Source: Thiotrichaceae bacterium (GTDB taxonomy: Bacteria > Pseudomonadota > Gammaproteobacteria > Thiotrichales > Thiotrichaceae). From it: a DNA stretch of 9,589 nt. Below are positions 1-6,301 of the stretch, one piece after another. The stretch lies in the NCBI GenBank assembly GCA_027009095.1, contig JALVDG010000281.1, positions 1-9,589 on the forward strand. The letters run 5' to 3'. The translations under genes were made by a program, and so were the position numbers. Below the pieces are notes generated by a model. It had not been told where the DNA came from, made no database searches, and saw only the letters and a program-made list of their open reading frames with translations. Numbering within the stretch: the first letter of the stretch is position 1; each line of letters opens with the position of its first letter.

Positions 1-118
1 AACCGCTTACTCCTGCGCTTTACCCGAGAGAATGGGCAGTGAAAAAACTCGCTCCGTAAACTCCGCTCAAACACTTTCACTGCTGATCCATTCTCTCGGG
101 CAAATGCTCGGCGCGGTT
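1..118. repeat. G+C-rich long imperfect inverted repeat (hairpin element)
   Basis: Non-coding. Outer arms aaccgc (1-6) and gcggtt (113-118) are complementary. Inside them 23-35 (cccgagagaatgg) pairs perfectly with 88-100, and 37-44 (cagtgaaa) pairs with 75-82, separated by a small internal loop (g36 against 83-87). The central loop carries two short similar units, ctccgtaaa and ctccgctcaaa. By hand count bases 1-160 are about 54% G+C, clearly higher than the AT-rich surroundings. It lies downstream of the minus-strand ATPase gene ending at 220, and may extend past the window start. There is no T-run after the stem on either strand, so it is not a plain intrinsic terminator. A dispersed extragenic repeat or a MITE-like remnant is an inference only. 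Confidence 0.6.
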
Positions 119-128
119 AGAATGGGAG

Positions 129-169
129 TTTTTGCTCCGCCTCGCTATCGCATCGGACGGAGGGAAAAA
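129..169. repeat. Second G+C-rich stem-loop flanked by T5/A5 tracts
   Basis: The left arm tttttgctccg (129-139) pairs with the right arm cggagggaaaaa (158-169), with one mismatch and one unpaired base. Read on the minus strand, which is the strand of the ATPase gene that ends at 220, this lies about 50 nt past the stop, and T-tracts lie at both stem feet. It could act as a transcription terminator in either direction, but the T-tracts are part of the stem and the stem is imperfect. It shares the gctccg word with the neighbouring inverted repeat (51-56 and 134-139), so the two may be parts of one element. Bases 170-219 hold nothing recognisable. Confidence 0.4.
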
Positions 170-219
170 TATGCAATATTTTTCTTAATTGCGTAATATC
201 AGTTTTTAAGAAACAACTA

Positions 220-2568
220 CTAAATAATTGATGGTTGCCAAACAACCGCCATTTCATCAATAACAATATCTGTTTTCCGTAGTTTTATCGCAAACTCTTC
301 TATCTTAATAAGATCAATATCGTATTTGTCTGTCATCGCATCAATCTTATCTTCTAGCTCTTCTGCTAGTGCTTGAATATCATCATTAATTGCTTTAACA
401 CGTTCTTCTGCGCGACTAACATCTCCGCGTTCTTTTAGTACACGAGTCCCTCGGCTAATGGCACGCCCTACTTTAGCACTGGATGTACGTCCAAATAATG
501 CACCTAATACCGCAATACCCGCTGAAACTAAAGAGCCTGATGAGTCAGATTTTTCTTTTTCTACCCGCTCTTCTGCTCGTGATAGTCGATCTAAAAGTAC
601 CTTTTCTTTTTTCGCATATCGCTCTTGTAGTTTTTCGATCTCTATTTCTTTTTTATCATCCAGAAGGTCTTTTAGTCTTACTTTAAAGTCAGCAAGTGAT
701 TCATAAGGTGTGGACTCTAATTTGGGTGATTTTGAACGATAGAGGTTCATACGATAGTTTTGATACAACCAAGCTTTTAAACTAGCGATAGATTTTTTCA
801 ACGATTTATCCGTAGCAACAAACTCAGGTACAGGAGCATACTTCGCCGTGCTGGGTGCTTGTGCAACAAGTTCGTTTAAACAATGTTCGATGTCATCTTT
901 CTCGCTATGATCCCAGTCTAAGGTTCTGTCATCATTATTGAGTGATAAGCTAATACAATGTTCTTCTTGCTCGTCAATTCCACGTGTTTGATTAAAGAAA
1001 TGCAAAGAGGCTTTTGCGACTAAGCTAGGCTGATAGCGATGTTGCTCGGTTAAATCAAGGTCGTAATATTGTGGAATGGAGTTATCCAAAGTCGCATAGT
1101 TTTCATAGCCATCAACCGCTTGCATCAGAGCCTGTGGTTTATCCGCTTCTGCTGCCTTTAATTGTGCTTTTTGCTCCGCCATTAAAGTGGATATTTCATT
1201 TTTCTTTAAGGGGCCTTTAAGATAACTCATCACCCAGCGCGTGCCGAATAAACGAATATCATCTAAATGCGCGCTTTTAAGAAAGAAGGTGCGCTTTTTG
1301 AGATTAGCTAATAAGGTTTGAATTTCTTTCTTATCAAAGTTAGAGCCAACTTTTCCACCTAAGCCATCAATGACACGATTTATATCTTGCGTGGTTTGCA
1401 ATCGCCCAATAAACCATGTGCCAATATTTGATAAGCCTTTATAGTCGAGGTCAACAGGGTTTTGTGTGCTTAAAATAATACCCACACCAAAGGCACGCGC
1501 CTGCTTGAGCATTAATAGCATCGGCTCTTTGCTGGGAGGATTTTTAGTCGGAGGGAAGAAACCAAAAATTTCATCCATATAAAGAATTGTTTTGAGTGCG
1601 GATGTTCCACTTTGGCGGCGCATCCATGCGATGTATTTATTTAATAAAATGGTGACAAAGAACATGCGCTCATCATCACTAAGATGTGAGATAGAGAAAA
1701 TGGAGATTTTTGCCTTGCCATTATCATCATACAGTAGTTTTTGAATGTCTAAATCATCCCCTTTTAACCATGCACTAAAGGTTGGAGAGGCAATGACTGA
1801 GTTAAATTTAGTAGCAAGTTTGAAGCGTTCTGCTTGAGGGTAAAAACCTTCTAATGGCAGTACACCTATTTTCTTAAAAGGAGGGCTAATAACACGACCT
1901 ATTAAATCTTCTAGGCTAAGGTTTTCTCCCACCATCCATGACTTAGTAATAAGCTGAGCTAAAAGAATATATTCTTTTGATTCAACAGGGTCAGCATCAA
2001 CCCCTATTAAAGCTAATAAACTACTAACCGTCGTTTTTATATAAGAGGAGAAAGAGTCACTATCCTCCATTATTTGACTAGGCGGTGCATCTAAAGAACT
2101 AAGAACATTAAGGCTTACGCCTGCACTACTGCCAGGTGTGTAGATGGTTTTTTCGACAGCATCAAATTTTGCCACACGCTCAACGGTTTGATGAGAACGC
2201 TCAATGCCATCTTTCCACATAGATGATATTTTTTCAGCGTAAGTTGCAGGGTCTTGCTCTTTTGAGTGCGCTTCATCCGTTACCCACGGTTGAAAAGCCT
2301 CAGGAGAAAAACTAGGATCAGTTAGGCAGAGATTGCCCATATCCCCTTTAGGGTCAATAATAATAGAGGGGATATTATCAATAGCTGCCTCTTCGATTAA
2401 ACCAACACCTAATCCTGTTTTACCACTACCTGTCATGCCGATAATAGCCGCATGTGTTGTGAAATTTTTATTTTTTAGTAGTGTTAGCGCATCAGTGGTA
2501 TCTAGCGATTTTTTATCAACGTCTTGTCCAATATAAAAAAGGCCCAATTTTTCATACAACTCTACCAT
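220..2568 (-). CDS. HerA/FtsK-VirB4-type ATP-binding protein with coiled-coil C-terminus
   Basis: 782 residues. The N-terminal ATPase has a Walker A at 44-51 (GMTGSGKT), the IIIDPKGDMG strand at 69-78, a Walker B at 327-334 (TILYMDEI, acidic D332/E333) and the HerA/VirB4-style stretch STQNPVDLDYKGLSNIG from 367. These features place it in the HerA/DUF87-like RecA-fold superfamily (hexameric DNA translocases and relatives). Residues about 636-677 and 716-745 are charged and heptad-like (coiled coil), flanking a small hydrophobic Gly/Ala-rich segment at 679-693. The ATG start at 2566-2568 is preceded by an AGGAG six bases upstream. It is a single gene: the 3D-domain gene upstream ends 143 nt earlier and the sequence behind its stop is non-coding. 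No NurA nuclease, Sir2 or other known HerA partner is in view. The actual substrate (DNA translocation, repair, defence) is unknown. The superfamily call is firm; the role is not. Confidence 0.85.
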   Translation of the reverse strand: MVELYEKLGLFYIGQDVDKKSLDTTDALTLLKNKNFTTHAAIIGMTGSGKTGLGVGLIEEAAIDNIPSIIIDPKGDMGNLCLTDPSFSPEAFQPWVTDEAHSKEQDPATYAEKISSMWKDGIERSHQTVERVAKFDAVEKTIYTPGSSAGVSLNVLSSLDAPPSQIMEDSDSFSSYIKTTVSSLLALIGVDADPVESKEYILLAQLITKSWMVGENLSLEDLIGRVISPPFKKIGVLPLEGFYPQAERFKLATKFNSVIASPTFSAWLKGDDLDIQKLLYDDNGKAKISIFSISHLSDDERMFFVTILLNKYIAWMRRQSGTSALKTILYMDEIFGFFPPTKNPPSKEPMLLMLKQARAFGVGIILSTQNPVDLDYKGLSNIGTWFIGRLQTTQDINRVIDGLGGKVGSNFDKKEIQTLLANLKKRTFFLKSAHLDDIRLFGTRWVMSYLKGPLKKNEISTLMAEQKAQLKAAEADKPQALMQAVDGYENYATLDNSIPQYYDLDLTEQHRYQPSLVAKASLHFFNQTRGIDEQEEHCISLSLNNDDRTLDWDHSEKDDIEHCLNELVAQAPSTAKYAPVPEFVATDKSLKKSIASLKAWLYQNYRMNLYRSKSPKLESTPYESLADFKVRLKDLLDDKKEIEIEKLQERYAKKEKVLLDRLSRAEERVEKEKSDSSGSLVSAGIAVLGALFGRTSSAKVGRAISRGTRVLKERGDVSRAEERVKAINDDIQALAEELEDKIDAMTDKYDIDLIKIEEFAIKLRKTDIVIDEMAVVWQPSII

Positions 2569-2591
2569 TGGTAGCTCCTATAACTGTGTCG

Positions 2592-2628
2592 TTAAGAAAC
2601 GTGCATGAAATTCGTACACGTTTCTTAA
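2592..2628. promoter_or_regulatory. Perfect 12-bp inverted repeat in the ATPase gene leader
   Basis: ttaagaaacgtg at 2592-2603 is exactly complementary to cacgtttcttaa at 2617-2628, with a 13-nt loop. It lies 24 nt upstream of the ATPase start codon (minus strand) and just downstream of a plausible -10. Its position fits an operator or a 5'-leader hairpin. No T-run follows on the minus strand, so termination of the upstream 3D-domain gene is less likely. An 11-nt direct repeat, gtgcatgaaat, occurs at 2601-2611 and again at 2654-2664 on the other side of the putative promoter. Confidence 0.55.
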
Positions 2629-2664
2629 ATATAATACCTTAACACTTAGGAGTGTGCATGAAAT
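2629..2664 (-). promoter_or_regulatory. Possible sigma-70-type promoter for the HerA-like gene
   Basis: Read on the minus strand, TGCACA (4 of 6 to the -35 consensus) is followed after 16 bases by TATTAT (5 of 6 to the -10 consensus). The predicted start would fall at the edge of the perfect 12-bp inverted repeat, so that dyad would be either in the leader or an operator overlapping the start site. A small dyad acact/agtgt (2642-2646, 2651-2655) sits in the spacer. Moderate match only. Confidence 0.3.
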
Positions 2665-2711
2665 AACTGTTTGGCTTATTTGATTGTTGAAGGTCTGGAT
2701 ACGAGTTGCTG

Positions 2712-3263
2712 TTACAAACTCCAGCGCAGTTCTACTTTGCGACGCCCCCATTTGTAAGCCTTTTTCAAGTCTTTGCCCATATAGATGTCTATCTTCTTTC
2801 TCCAGCGTTTATTCATTTTATCTAGCACCATATATTCACCAGAAAGCCCTTTGATGCGGACTTTTGTACCATGTTTTAAGCCGTAGATTTTAAGTAAGTC
2901 GCGAGATACTGCTATAGCTTTTATTCCAGGACGTAATTTATCGCCCCAAGCGGCAATATTAGGGGTACTGTCTGTTTGTGCAACGTGAGATGTATAAGCT
3001 GTTGCCGTTACTTTTAATACATTAGTATGATTTTTAAGGCTTTTTGACTTGAATTTTGCAGACCGAGAGCGAGATGCTATATGGCGTTTTTTTTCAATTT
3101 TCTTTAACTGTCTTTGTATTTTAGCCACTTCACCTCGGATGGTTGAGTTGATAGATTTATTGTGATGATTTCTATTAGGTGTTGCAAAGCTAGTATTTGT
3201 AATGATGTTCATAGCAATGAAGCTTAGTAGTATCATTAATTTTAAAGAGAGTTGAATGTTCAT
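2712..3263 (-). CDS. Secreted 3D-domain (double-psi beta-barrel) protein
   Basis: 183 residues. Residues 1-27 form a signal peptide (Lys8, hydrophobic 9-21, likely cut after SFA at 25-27), so the product should be periplasmic or secreted. Residues 43-75 are very basic and partly helical. The C-terminal 84-183 is a 3D domain, a fold shared with MltA-like lytic transglycosylases and RlpA-like proteins: VTATAYTS (85-92), AIAVSRDLL (116-124), HGTKVRIKGL (131-140), VLDKMNKRW (146-154), KIDIYMG (157-163), YKWGRRKVELRW (170-181). Asp148 and Asp159 match two of the three Asp residues that name the domain; at the first position the usual AVD is AVS here, with Asp122 two residues on. The probable role is cell-wall (peptidoglycan) binding or processing, inferred from the fold. 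The Shine-Dalgarno is weak (AAGGG about 11-15 nt before the ATG) and is inside a hairpin. It is not adjacent-coupled to either neighbour. Confidence 0.8.
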   Translation of the reverse strand: MNIQLSLKLMILLSFIAMNIITNTSFATPNRNHHNKSINSTIRGEVAKIQRQLKKIEKKRHIASRSRSAKFKSKSLKNHTNVLKVTATAYTSHVAQTDSTPNIAAWGDKLRPGIKAIAVSRDLLKIYGLKHGTKVRIKGLSGEYMVLDKMNKRWRKKIDIYMGKDLKKAYKWGRRKVELRWSL

Positions 3264-3276
3264 ATAGTTTAGTGAT

Positions 3277-3293
3277 CCCTTAAATAATAAGGG
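3277..3293 (-). promoter_or_regulatory. Leader hairpin that would enclose the ribosome-binding site of the 3D-domain gene
   Basis: On the minus strand, CCCTTA-TTATT-TAAGGG forms a perfect 6-bp stem with a 5-nt loop (3277-3282 with 3288-3293). Its 3' arm holds the only purine-rich stretch before the ATG at 3261-3263, so folding would hide the weak Shine-Dalgarno. Whether it folds in the cell or affects translation is inference. Confidence 0.35.
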
Positions 3294-3340
3294 GTAGTTA
3301 ATAATTCGCGCATGTTAGCATATACTTATTTACTAATGGA

Positions 3341-3366
3341 AGAATAATTATCAATTATTCTGATAA
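3341..3366. promoter_or_regulatory. Overlapping AT-rich dyads upstream of the 3D-domain gene
   Basis: agaataatt (3341-3349) is exactly complementary to aattattct (3353-3361), with a 3-nt spacer. Overlapping it, the minus strand reads TTATCA, 7 bases, TGATAA (3348-3366), a second perfect dyad of 19 bp overall. It sits about 80-100 bp upstream of the 3D-domain start codon, between that gene and the end of cobD. The shape suits an operator for a dimeric repressor. It shares words such as GATAATTAT with Fur boxes, but alignment to the 19-bp Fur consensus is poor. The rest of 3264-3424 shows only AT-rich sequence and no convincing promoter or terminator. Confidence 0.4.
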
Positions 3367-3424
3367 AACGTATATAAATAATTCAAAGGATTAAATCGTA
3401 TTATTAATGTAAATTATCTGCTAT

Positions 3425-4423
3425 TTATCTAAAAATGATCGAAAAACAATCATCTAATCGTTGAAATTCTTTGCTATTTGCAGGTAAACCAAAACGAATT
3501 GCATTGAAATCTTCAAAATATCGTATCCAGATCCCTTTTTTTGCTAACTGATGTTTTATATCGATGGATTGATGATGTCGTAGGAAGCAAAAATAGTGGC
3601 ATGTATCAACGTCTTTAAAATATCGAGAGAGTAATATATGTAGTTTTTTACTTTGTTCTCTTAAAAATTTCCTATTGTTTTCTTGCCATTTTTGATCAGA
3701 AAGTGCCTGCTGACCTAAGTAACGGGCAGGGTGGGAGACTGCCCAAGGTCCTTGCATCGCTTCAATTTTTTGTAAAATATTCGAGGCAGCAGCAATAAAT
3801 CCTAGCCTTATTCCTGCTAAACCAAAAAATTTACCAATTGAGCGTAAGACAACTAAGCCCCTAGGCATGTGTCGATAATGGTTTAATAAACTACGCTCGG
3901 ATGTACTGTCCATAAAAGCTTCATCAACAATAAGCCAACCATTATGAGCTGATAATTGCTGATACCATTGTTGTAAAGTATCTACTGTCCAGAAATGAGT
4001 GTCAGGATTATTAGGGTTAATGAGTAGTAACACATCGACAGAGGGTAAATATTGTTCAACATCATCTGCGGATATGAATAAAACCTCATGCCCTGCTTTT
4101 TGCCACCAATAAGGATGTTCTGCATAACAAGGGCTAACAATGGCAACACGAGAGCGTTTTCGACAATAAGGTAGGGATTGGATAGCAATTTGAGACCCTG
4201 CTATCGGGAGTAAGTCATCACAGGCATAATAGGCTTGTGCTACTGCTAATAAATCATCATCAGATTCTGGTAAGCGTTGCCATACATAAGAGGGAATTTT
4301 AGAGACTCGCCAAGGGCGAGGGGTAATTCCTGTTGATAAATCAATCCAGTTTTCCAAAGGAATATTGTACTGTTTAGCGGCTTCACGCAGGTTACCGCCA
4401 TGCTTTATTTTGTTATTTGTCAA
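3425..4423 (-). CDS. cobD: Threonine-phosphate decarboxylase (CobD, also called CobC), PLP-dependent
   Basis: 332 residues, of the usual length for the family. It makes (R)-1-aminopropan-2-ol O-phosphate from L-threonine O-3-phosphate, for the lower-loop linker of cobalamin; cytosolic. It is a fold-type I aminotransferase with HGGN at 8-11, AGSQIAIQSLP at 75-85 typical of this family, NPNNPD at 136-141, DEAFMD at 167-172, the PLP-binding Lys198 in RSIGKFFGLAGIRLGF (194-209) and substrate-site Arg310 in IRFGLP. The start is a TTG at 4421-4423: an in-frame TAG lies 15 nt before it, no ATG or GTG follows before the conserved HGGN, and no Shine-Dalgarno is visible. The racemase stop is 10 nt upstream, so translational coupling is likely. 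It is the third gene of a unit with a racemase-family gene and a DUF3108 gene; no other cobalamin genes are in the window. Confidence 0.9.
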   Translation of the reverse strand: MTNNKIKHGGNLREAAKQYNIPLENWIDLSTGITPRPWRVSKIPSYVWQRLPESDDDLLAVAQAYYACDDLLPIAGSQIAIQSLPYCRKRSRVAIVSPCYAEHPYWWQKAGHEVLFISADDVEQYLPSVDVLLLINPNNPDTHFWTVDTLQQWYQQLSAHNGWLIVDEAFMDSTSERSLLNHYRHMPRGLVVLRSIGKFFGLAGIRLGFIAAASNILQKIEAMQGPWAVSHPARYLGQQALSDQKWQENNRKFLREQSKKLHILLSRYFKDVDTCHYFCFLRHHQSIDIKHQLAKKGIWIRYFEDFNAIRFGLPANSKEFQRLDDCFSIIFR

Positions 4424-4433
4424 AATTAAAACG

Positions 4434-5126
4434 CTACGCTAGCGCCCAGTCAACCGCCGAGAGGGCGTGTATTTCGGTTGTATCAAATAAGGCAATAGAG
4501 GTGTCTTGAGGCTTAACTAATAACGCTATTTCTGTACAACCAAGAATAATACCTTGAGCACCTTGACCAATAAGATTATTAATAATGCGTAGATACTCTT
4601 GACGAGAAGCATCTTTAATATTCCCTAAACATAGCTCATCATAGATTATTTTATGCACTATCTGGCGGTCATTAGCATTTGGGGTGATCACTTGAAGTTG
4701 ATAATTATTAATTAATCGCCCTTTATAAAAATCCTTCTCCATTGTGTAAGCCGTACCAAGTAAAGCAATCGTATCAATACCCTGTTGTTGGATATTGTTG
4801 GCGGTTGCATCGGCAATATGTAATACAGGAATATCGATTGATGCCTGTACTTGCGGGGCAACAATGTGCATTGTATTGGTACAAATTAAAATACACATCG
4901 CCCCTGCTTTTTCGAGGCTTTGCGCTGCATTAATAAGCATACTGGCGGTTTTATCCCAGTCACCTGCGTGCTGGTACGCTTCTATCTCTGCAAAATTGAC
5001 ACTATAAAGGCATAGCTTGGCTGAGTGTAATCCACCTAACCTTTTTTTCACTGATTCATTGATCAAACGGTAATAACTTGCAGTTGATTCCCAACTCATT
5101 CCACCGATTAAGCCAATTGTTTTCAT
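4434..5126 (-). CDS. Aspartate/glutamate racemase family protein (YgeA/RacX type)
   Basis: 230 residues, normal for the Asp/Glu racemase superfamily, which uses two cysteines without PLP to invert amino-acid stereochemistry. The start IGLIGGMSWESTASYY (4-19) is the family's N-terminal signature. The two catalytic cysteines appear as ICTNTMH (Cys82) and ILGCTEI (Cys197). Both are present, so the enzyme is probably active. Members act on aspartate, glutamate or, as in E. coli YgeA, several amino acids with homoserine preferred; the substrate cannot be fixed here. No signal peptide: cytosolic. The ATG at 5124-5126 has no visible Shine-Dalgarno and follows the DUF3108 stop by 10 nt, so it is probably translated by coupling. 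The link to cobD downstream (10-nt gap) is unusual, and I have no pathway reason for it. Confidence 0.85.
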   Translation of the reverse strand: MKTIGLIGGMSWESTASYYRLINESVKKRLGGLHSAKLCLYSVNFAEIEAYQHAGDWDKTASMLINAAQSLEKAGAMCILICTNTMHIVAPQVQASIDIPVLHIADATANNIQQQGIDTIALLGTAYTMEKDFYKGRLINNYQLQVITPNANDRQIVHKIIYDELCLGNIKDASRQEYLRIINNLIGQGAQGIILGCTEIALLVKPQDTSIALFDTTEIHALSAVDWALA

Positions 5127-5136
5127 TGTTGGAGTA

Positions 5137-5841
5137 CTAGTGACTTTGGTAGTTTTTTATAAGCGTCGTAATCACATCATTTTTTTCTTTATGTACTATT
5201 TTTACAGGCATATAACCTAACTCCTTGGCTAACCAAAATGTGGTAGATCGTTTATTTCCCGAACGTAATACACTGACTTTCGTAGTGGTAAACTTCCCGC
5301 TTGAGGTAGAAAGTTGCTCTTCTCCCAGACGTTTAAAATGATACTTTTTTAATTTTCCACGCTCCAAAACATTGTAACTCAAAACAGCTTTCTTTTTGCT
5401 GATGTCATTTGCCAAGGCTAGTTCTAAAGAAGCTCTGTCTAATGTTCCTTTCGGAAGTTTCACATTAAATTTATCATTTTTATAAGTACCTATCGCATTA
5501 GTAGGCGTAAAACGAGTATTTTCAATACGTGATTTTTTTCGTGTTGACTGTAAAAAATAATATTTAGTTGGAGTCAGTGCATCACCCCGAAATACCCCAT
5601 CAACATTTTCTTTGATAACAGCTTTAGTGATCAGTGCAGCTAAACCCTTTGCTTGTGTATTTTTATAGTAATGATACTGATTACCTGCATATCGCAAAGT
5701 AGATTTCATATCACCTAAATACAAAGAACCTTTATGCACACTATAATTAGCGGTTAAAGCTTGTGGTAAAGCAAAGGCTGCTTGACTTAAGAGTAAAACT
5801 GTTGTGCTAAGTGTTAGCATAAGCTTTTTTATTGAAAGCAT
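5137..5841 (-). CDS. DUF3108 domain-containing exported protein
   Basis: 234 residues. Residues 1-24 are a signal peptide (Lys5/Lys6, hydrophobic 8-21, probable cut after AFA at 22-24), so the protein is periplasmic or outer-membrane-associated. From 30 on it carries the DUF3108 pattern: YSVHKGSLYLGDM (33-45), KGLAALITKAVIKENVDG (65-82), TPTKYYFLQSTRKKSR (90-105), DRASLELALANDI (135-147), and the C-terminal TFWLAKELGYMPVKIVHKEKND (201-222). Function is unknown for the family. The ATG at 5839-5841 is preceded by AGGGAG about 9 nt upstream, a good ribosome site. It is the first gene of the minus-strand unit DUF3108, racemase, cobD, and the promoter candidate is at 5863-5868. Confidence 0.85.
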   Translation of the reverse strand: MLSIKKLMLTLSTTVLLLSQAAFALPQALTANYSVHKGSLYLGDMKSTLRYAGNQYHYYKNTQAKGLAALITKAVIKENVDGVFRGDALTPTKYYFLQSTRKKSRIENTRFTPTNAIGTYKNDKFNVKLPKGTLDRASLELALANDISKKKAVLSYNVLERGKLKKYHFKRLGEEQLSTSSGKFTTTKVSVLRSGNKRSTTFWLAKELGYMPVKIVHKEKNDVITTLIKNYQSH

Positions 5842-5862
5842 ATTTTTATTCTCCCTGTAGAG

Positions 5863-5891
5863 ATTATATTTATGGTATTTGAATCGTAACT
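5863..5891 (-). promoter_or_regulatory. Probable promoter of the DUF3108-racemase-cobD unit
   Basis: On the minus strand a perfect -10 hexamer TATAAT (5863-5868) stands 21 nt before the DUF3108 ATG. A short leader of about 15 nt containing the AGGGAG ribosome site would result. The -35 is weak: AGTTAC at 17-nt spacing, or GTTACG at 16. Only this one good promoter-like site was found for the three genes. Confidence 0.45.
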
Positions 5892-6072
5892 ACTTAGCTC
5901 ATATTACATTTTGCCCAATTTCGGTTTTAATAGTGCTTATTTATACAGATAAACTTCACTTTTTTACCTTGAATTCGAATAAAATAGAGTACAATCTGAG
6001 CTGTTATTTTGAATCTAAAATAGTAGTAATACATGCATCATTGTTTAAGAGATTCTTTGTTAGTAATGACCT

Positions 6073-6179
6073 AGCCCATAATAGAGAAGTTCCATAAAGT
6101 AATTGGGCTGCTTGATCTATTAGACTGATGGTTATATACACAATAATTTCCTTTCCAGCATCTCTTTGTTTTGGATGCT
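6073..6179. other. Stem-loops in the divergent intergenic region
   Basis: Between the DUF3108 start (5841) and trxA (6302) there is no convincing gene. Two moderate dyads are visible: agccca (6073-6078) with tgggct (6104-6109), and agcatc (6157-6162) with gatgct (6174-6179), the latter followed on the plus strand by tgattttt, a weak terminator-like look. The remainder of 5892-6190 is AT-rich without further signal. A small RNA is possible, but nothing shows one. Confidence 0.25.
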
Positions 6180-6206
6180 TGATTTTTAGCTGTTTGACAC
6201 AATGCT

Positions 6207-6259
6207 CTAGTACTCCAACCGCACTGTATCCGTCAATATAACGTGGTTGGAGTAACTAG
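6207..6259 (+). promoter_or_regulatory. Strong stem-loop upstream of trxA
   Basis: actccaacc (6212-6220) pairs perfectly with ggttggagt (6245-6253). The arms are extended by ctagt (6207-6211) against actag (6255-6259), with one bulged base, and inside by ac/gt after a gc bulge. The loop is about 18-24 nt. A run of seven Ts (6267-6273) follows eight bases after the stem, too far for a classical terminator but close enough for an attenuator-like arrangement. TTGACA at 6194-6199 is a perfect -35 but has no -10 at the normal distance. The trxA start follows 42 nt after the stem, so this is probably in the leader or an operator. Confidence 0.45.
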
Positions 6260-6301
6260 GTAGCAATTTTTTTAGATATTTAATTTATTTGATGGAGAAA
6301 A

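Noticed and set aside
458..706. Plus-strand frames within the HerA-like gene (also 2333-2536)
   Set aside because: Opposite strand of a convincing 782-residue protein; low-complexity Ser/Phe-rich translations.
3343..3361. Fur box
   Set aside because: Only about 7 of 19 positions agree with the consensus in the direct alignment; the AT-rich dyad is real but the assignment is not supported.
5129..5141. 13-nt match (ctagtactccaac on the minus strand) to 6207-6219
   Set aside because: A match of this length is expected about once by chance in a window this size; one copy is at the end of the DUF3108 coding sequence.
5879..6097. 72-codon plus-strand frame starting with TTG in the DUF3108-trxA gap
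   Set aside because: No ribosome site, no recognisable domain, Ile/Phe/Asn-rich composition as expected from AT-rich non-coding DNA, and its start overlaps the promoter region of the DUF3108 gene.
6194..6199. Perfect TTGACA as a -35 for trxA
   Set aside because: No acceptable -10 at 15-19 nt; the following bases belong to the G+C-richer hairpin arm.
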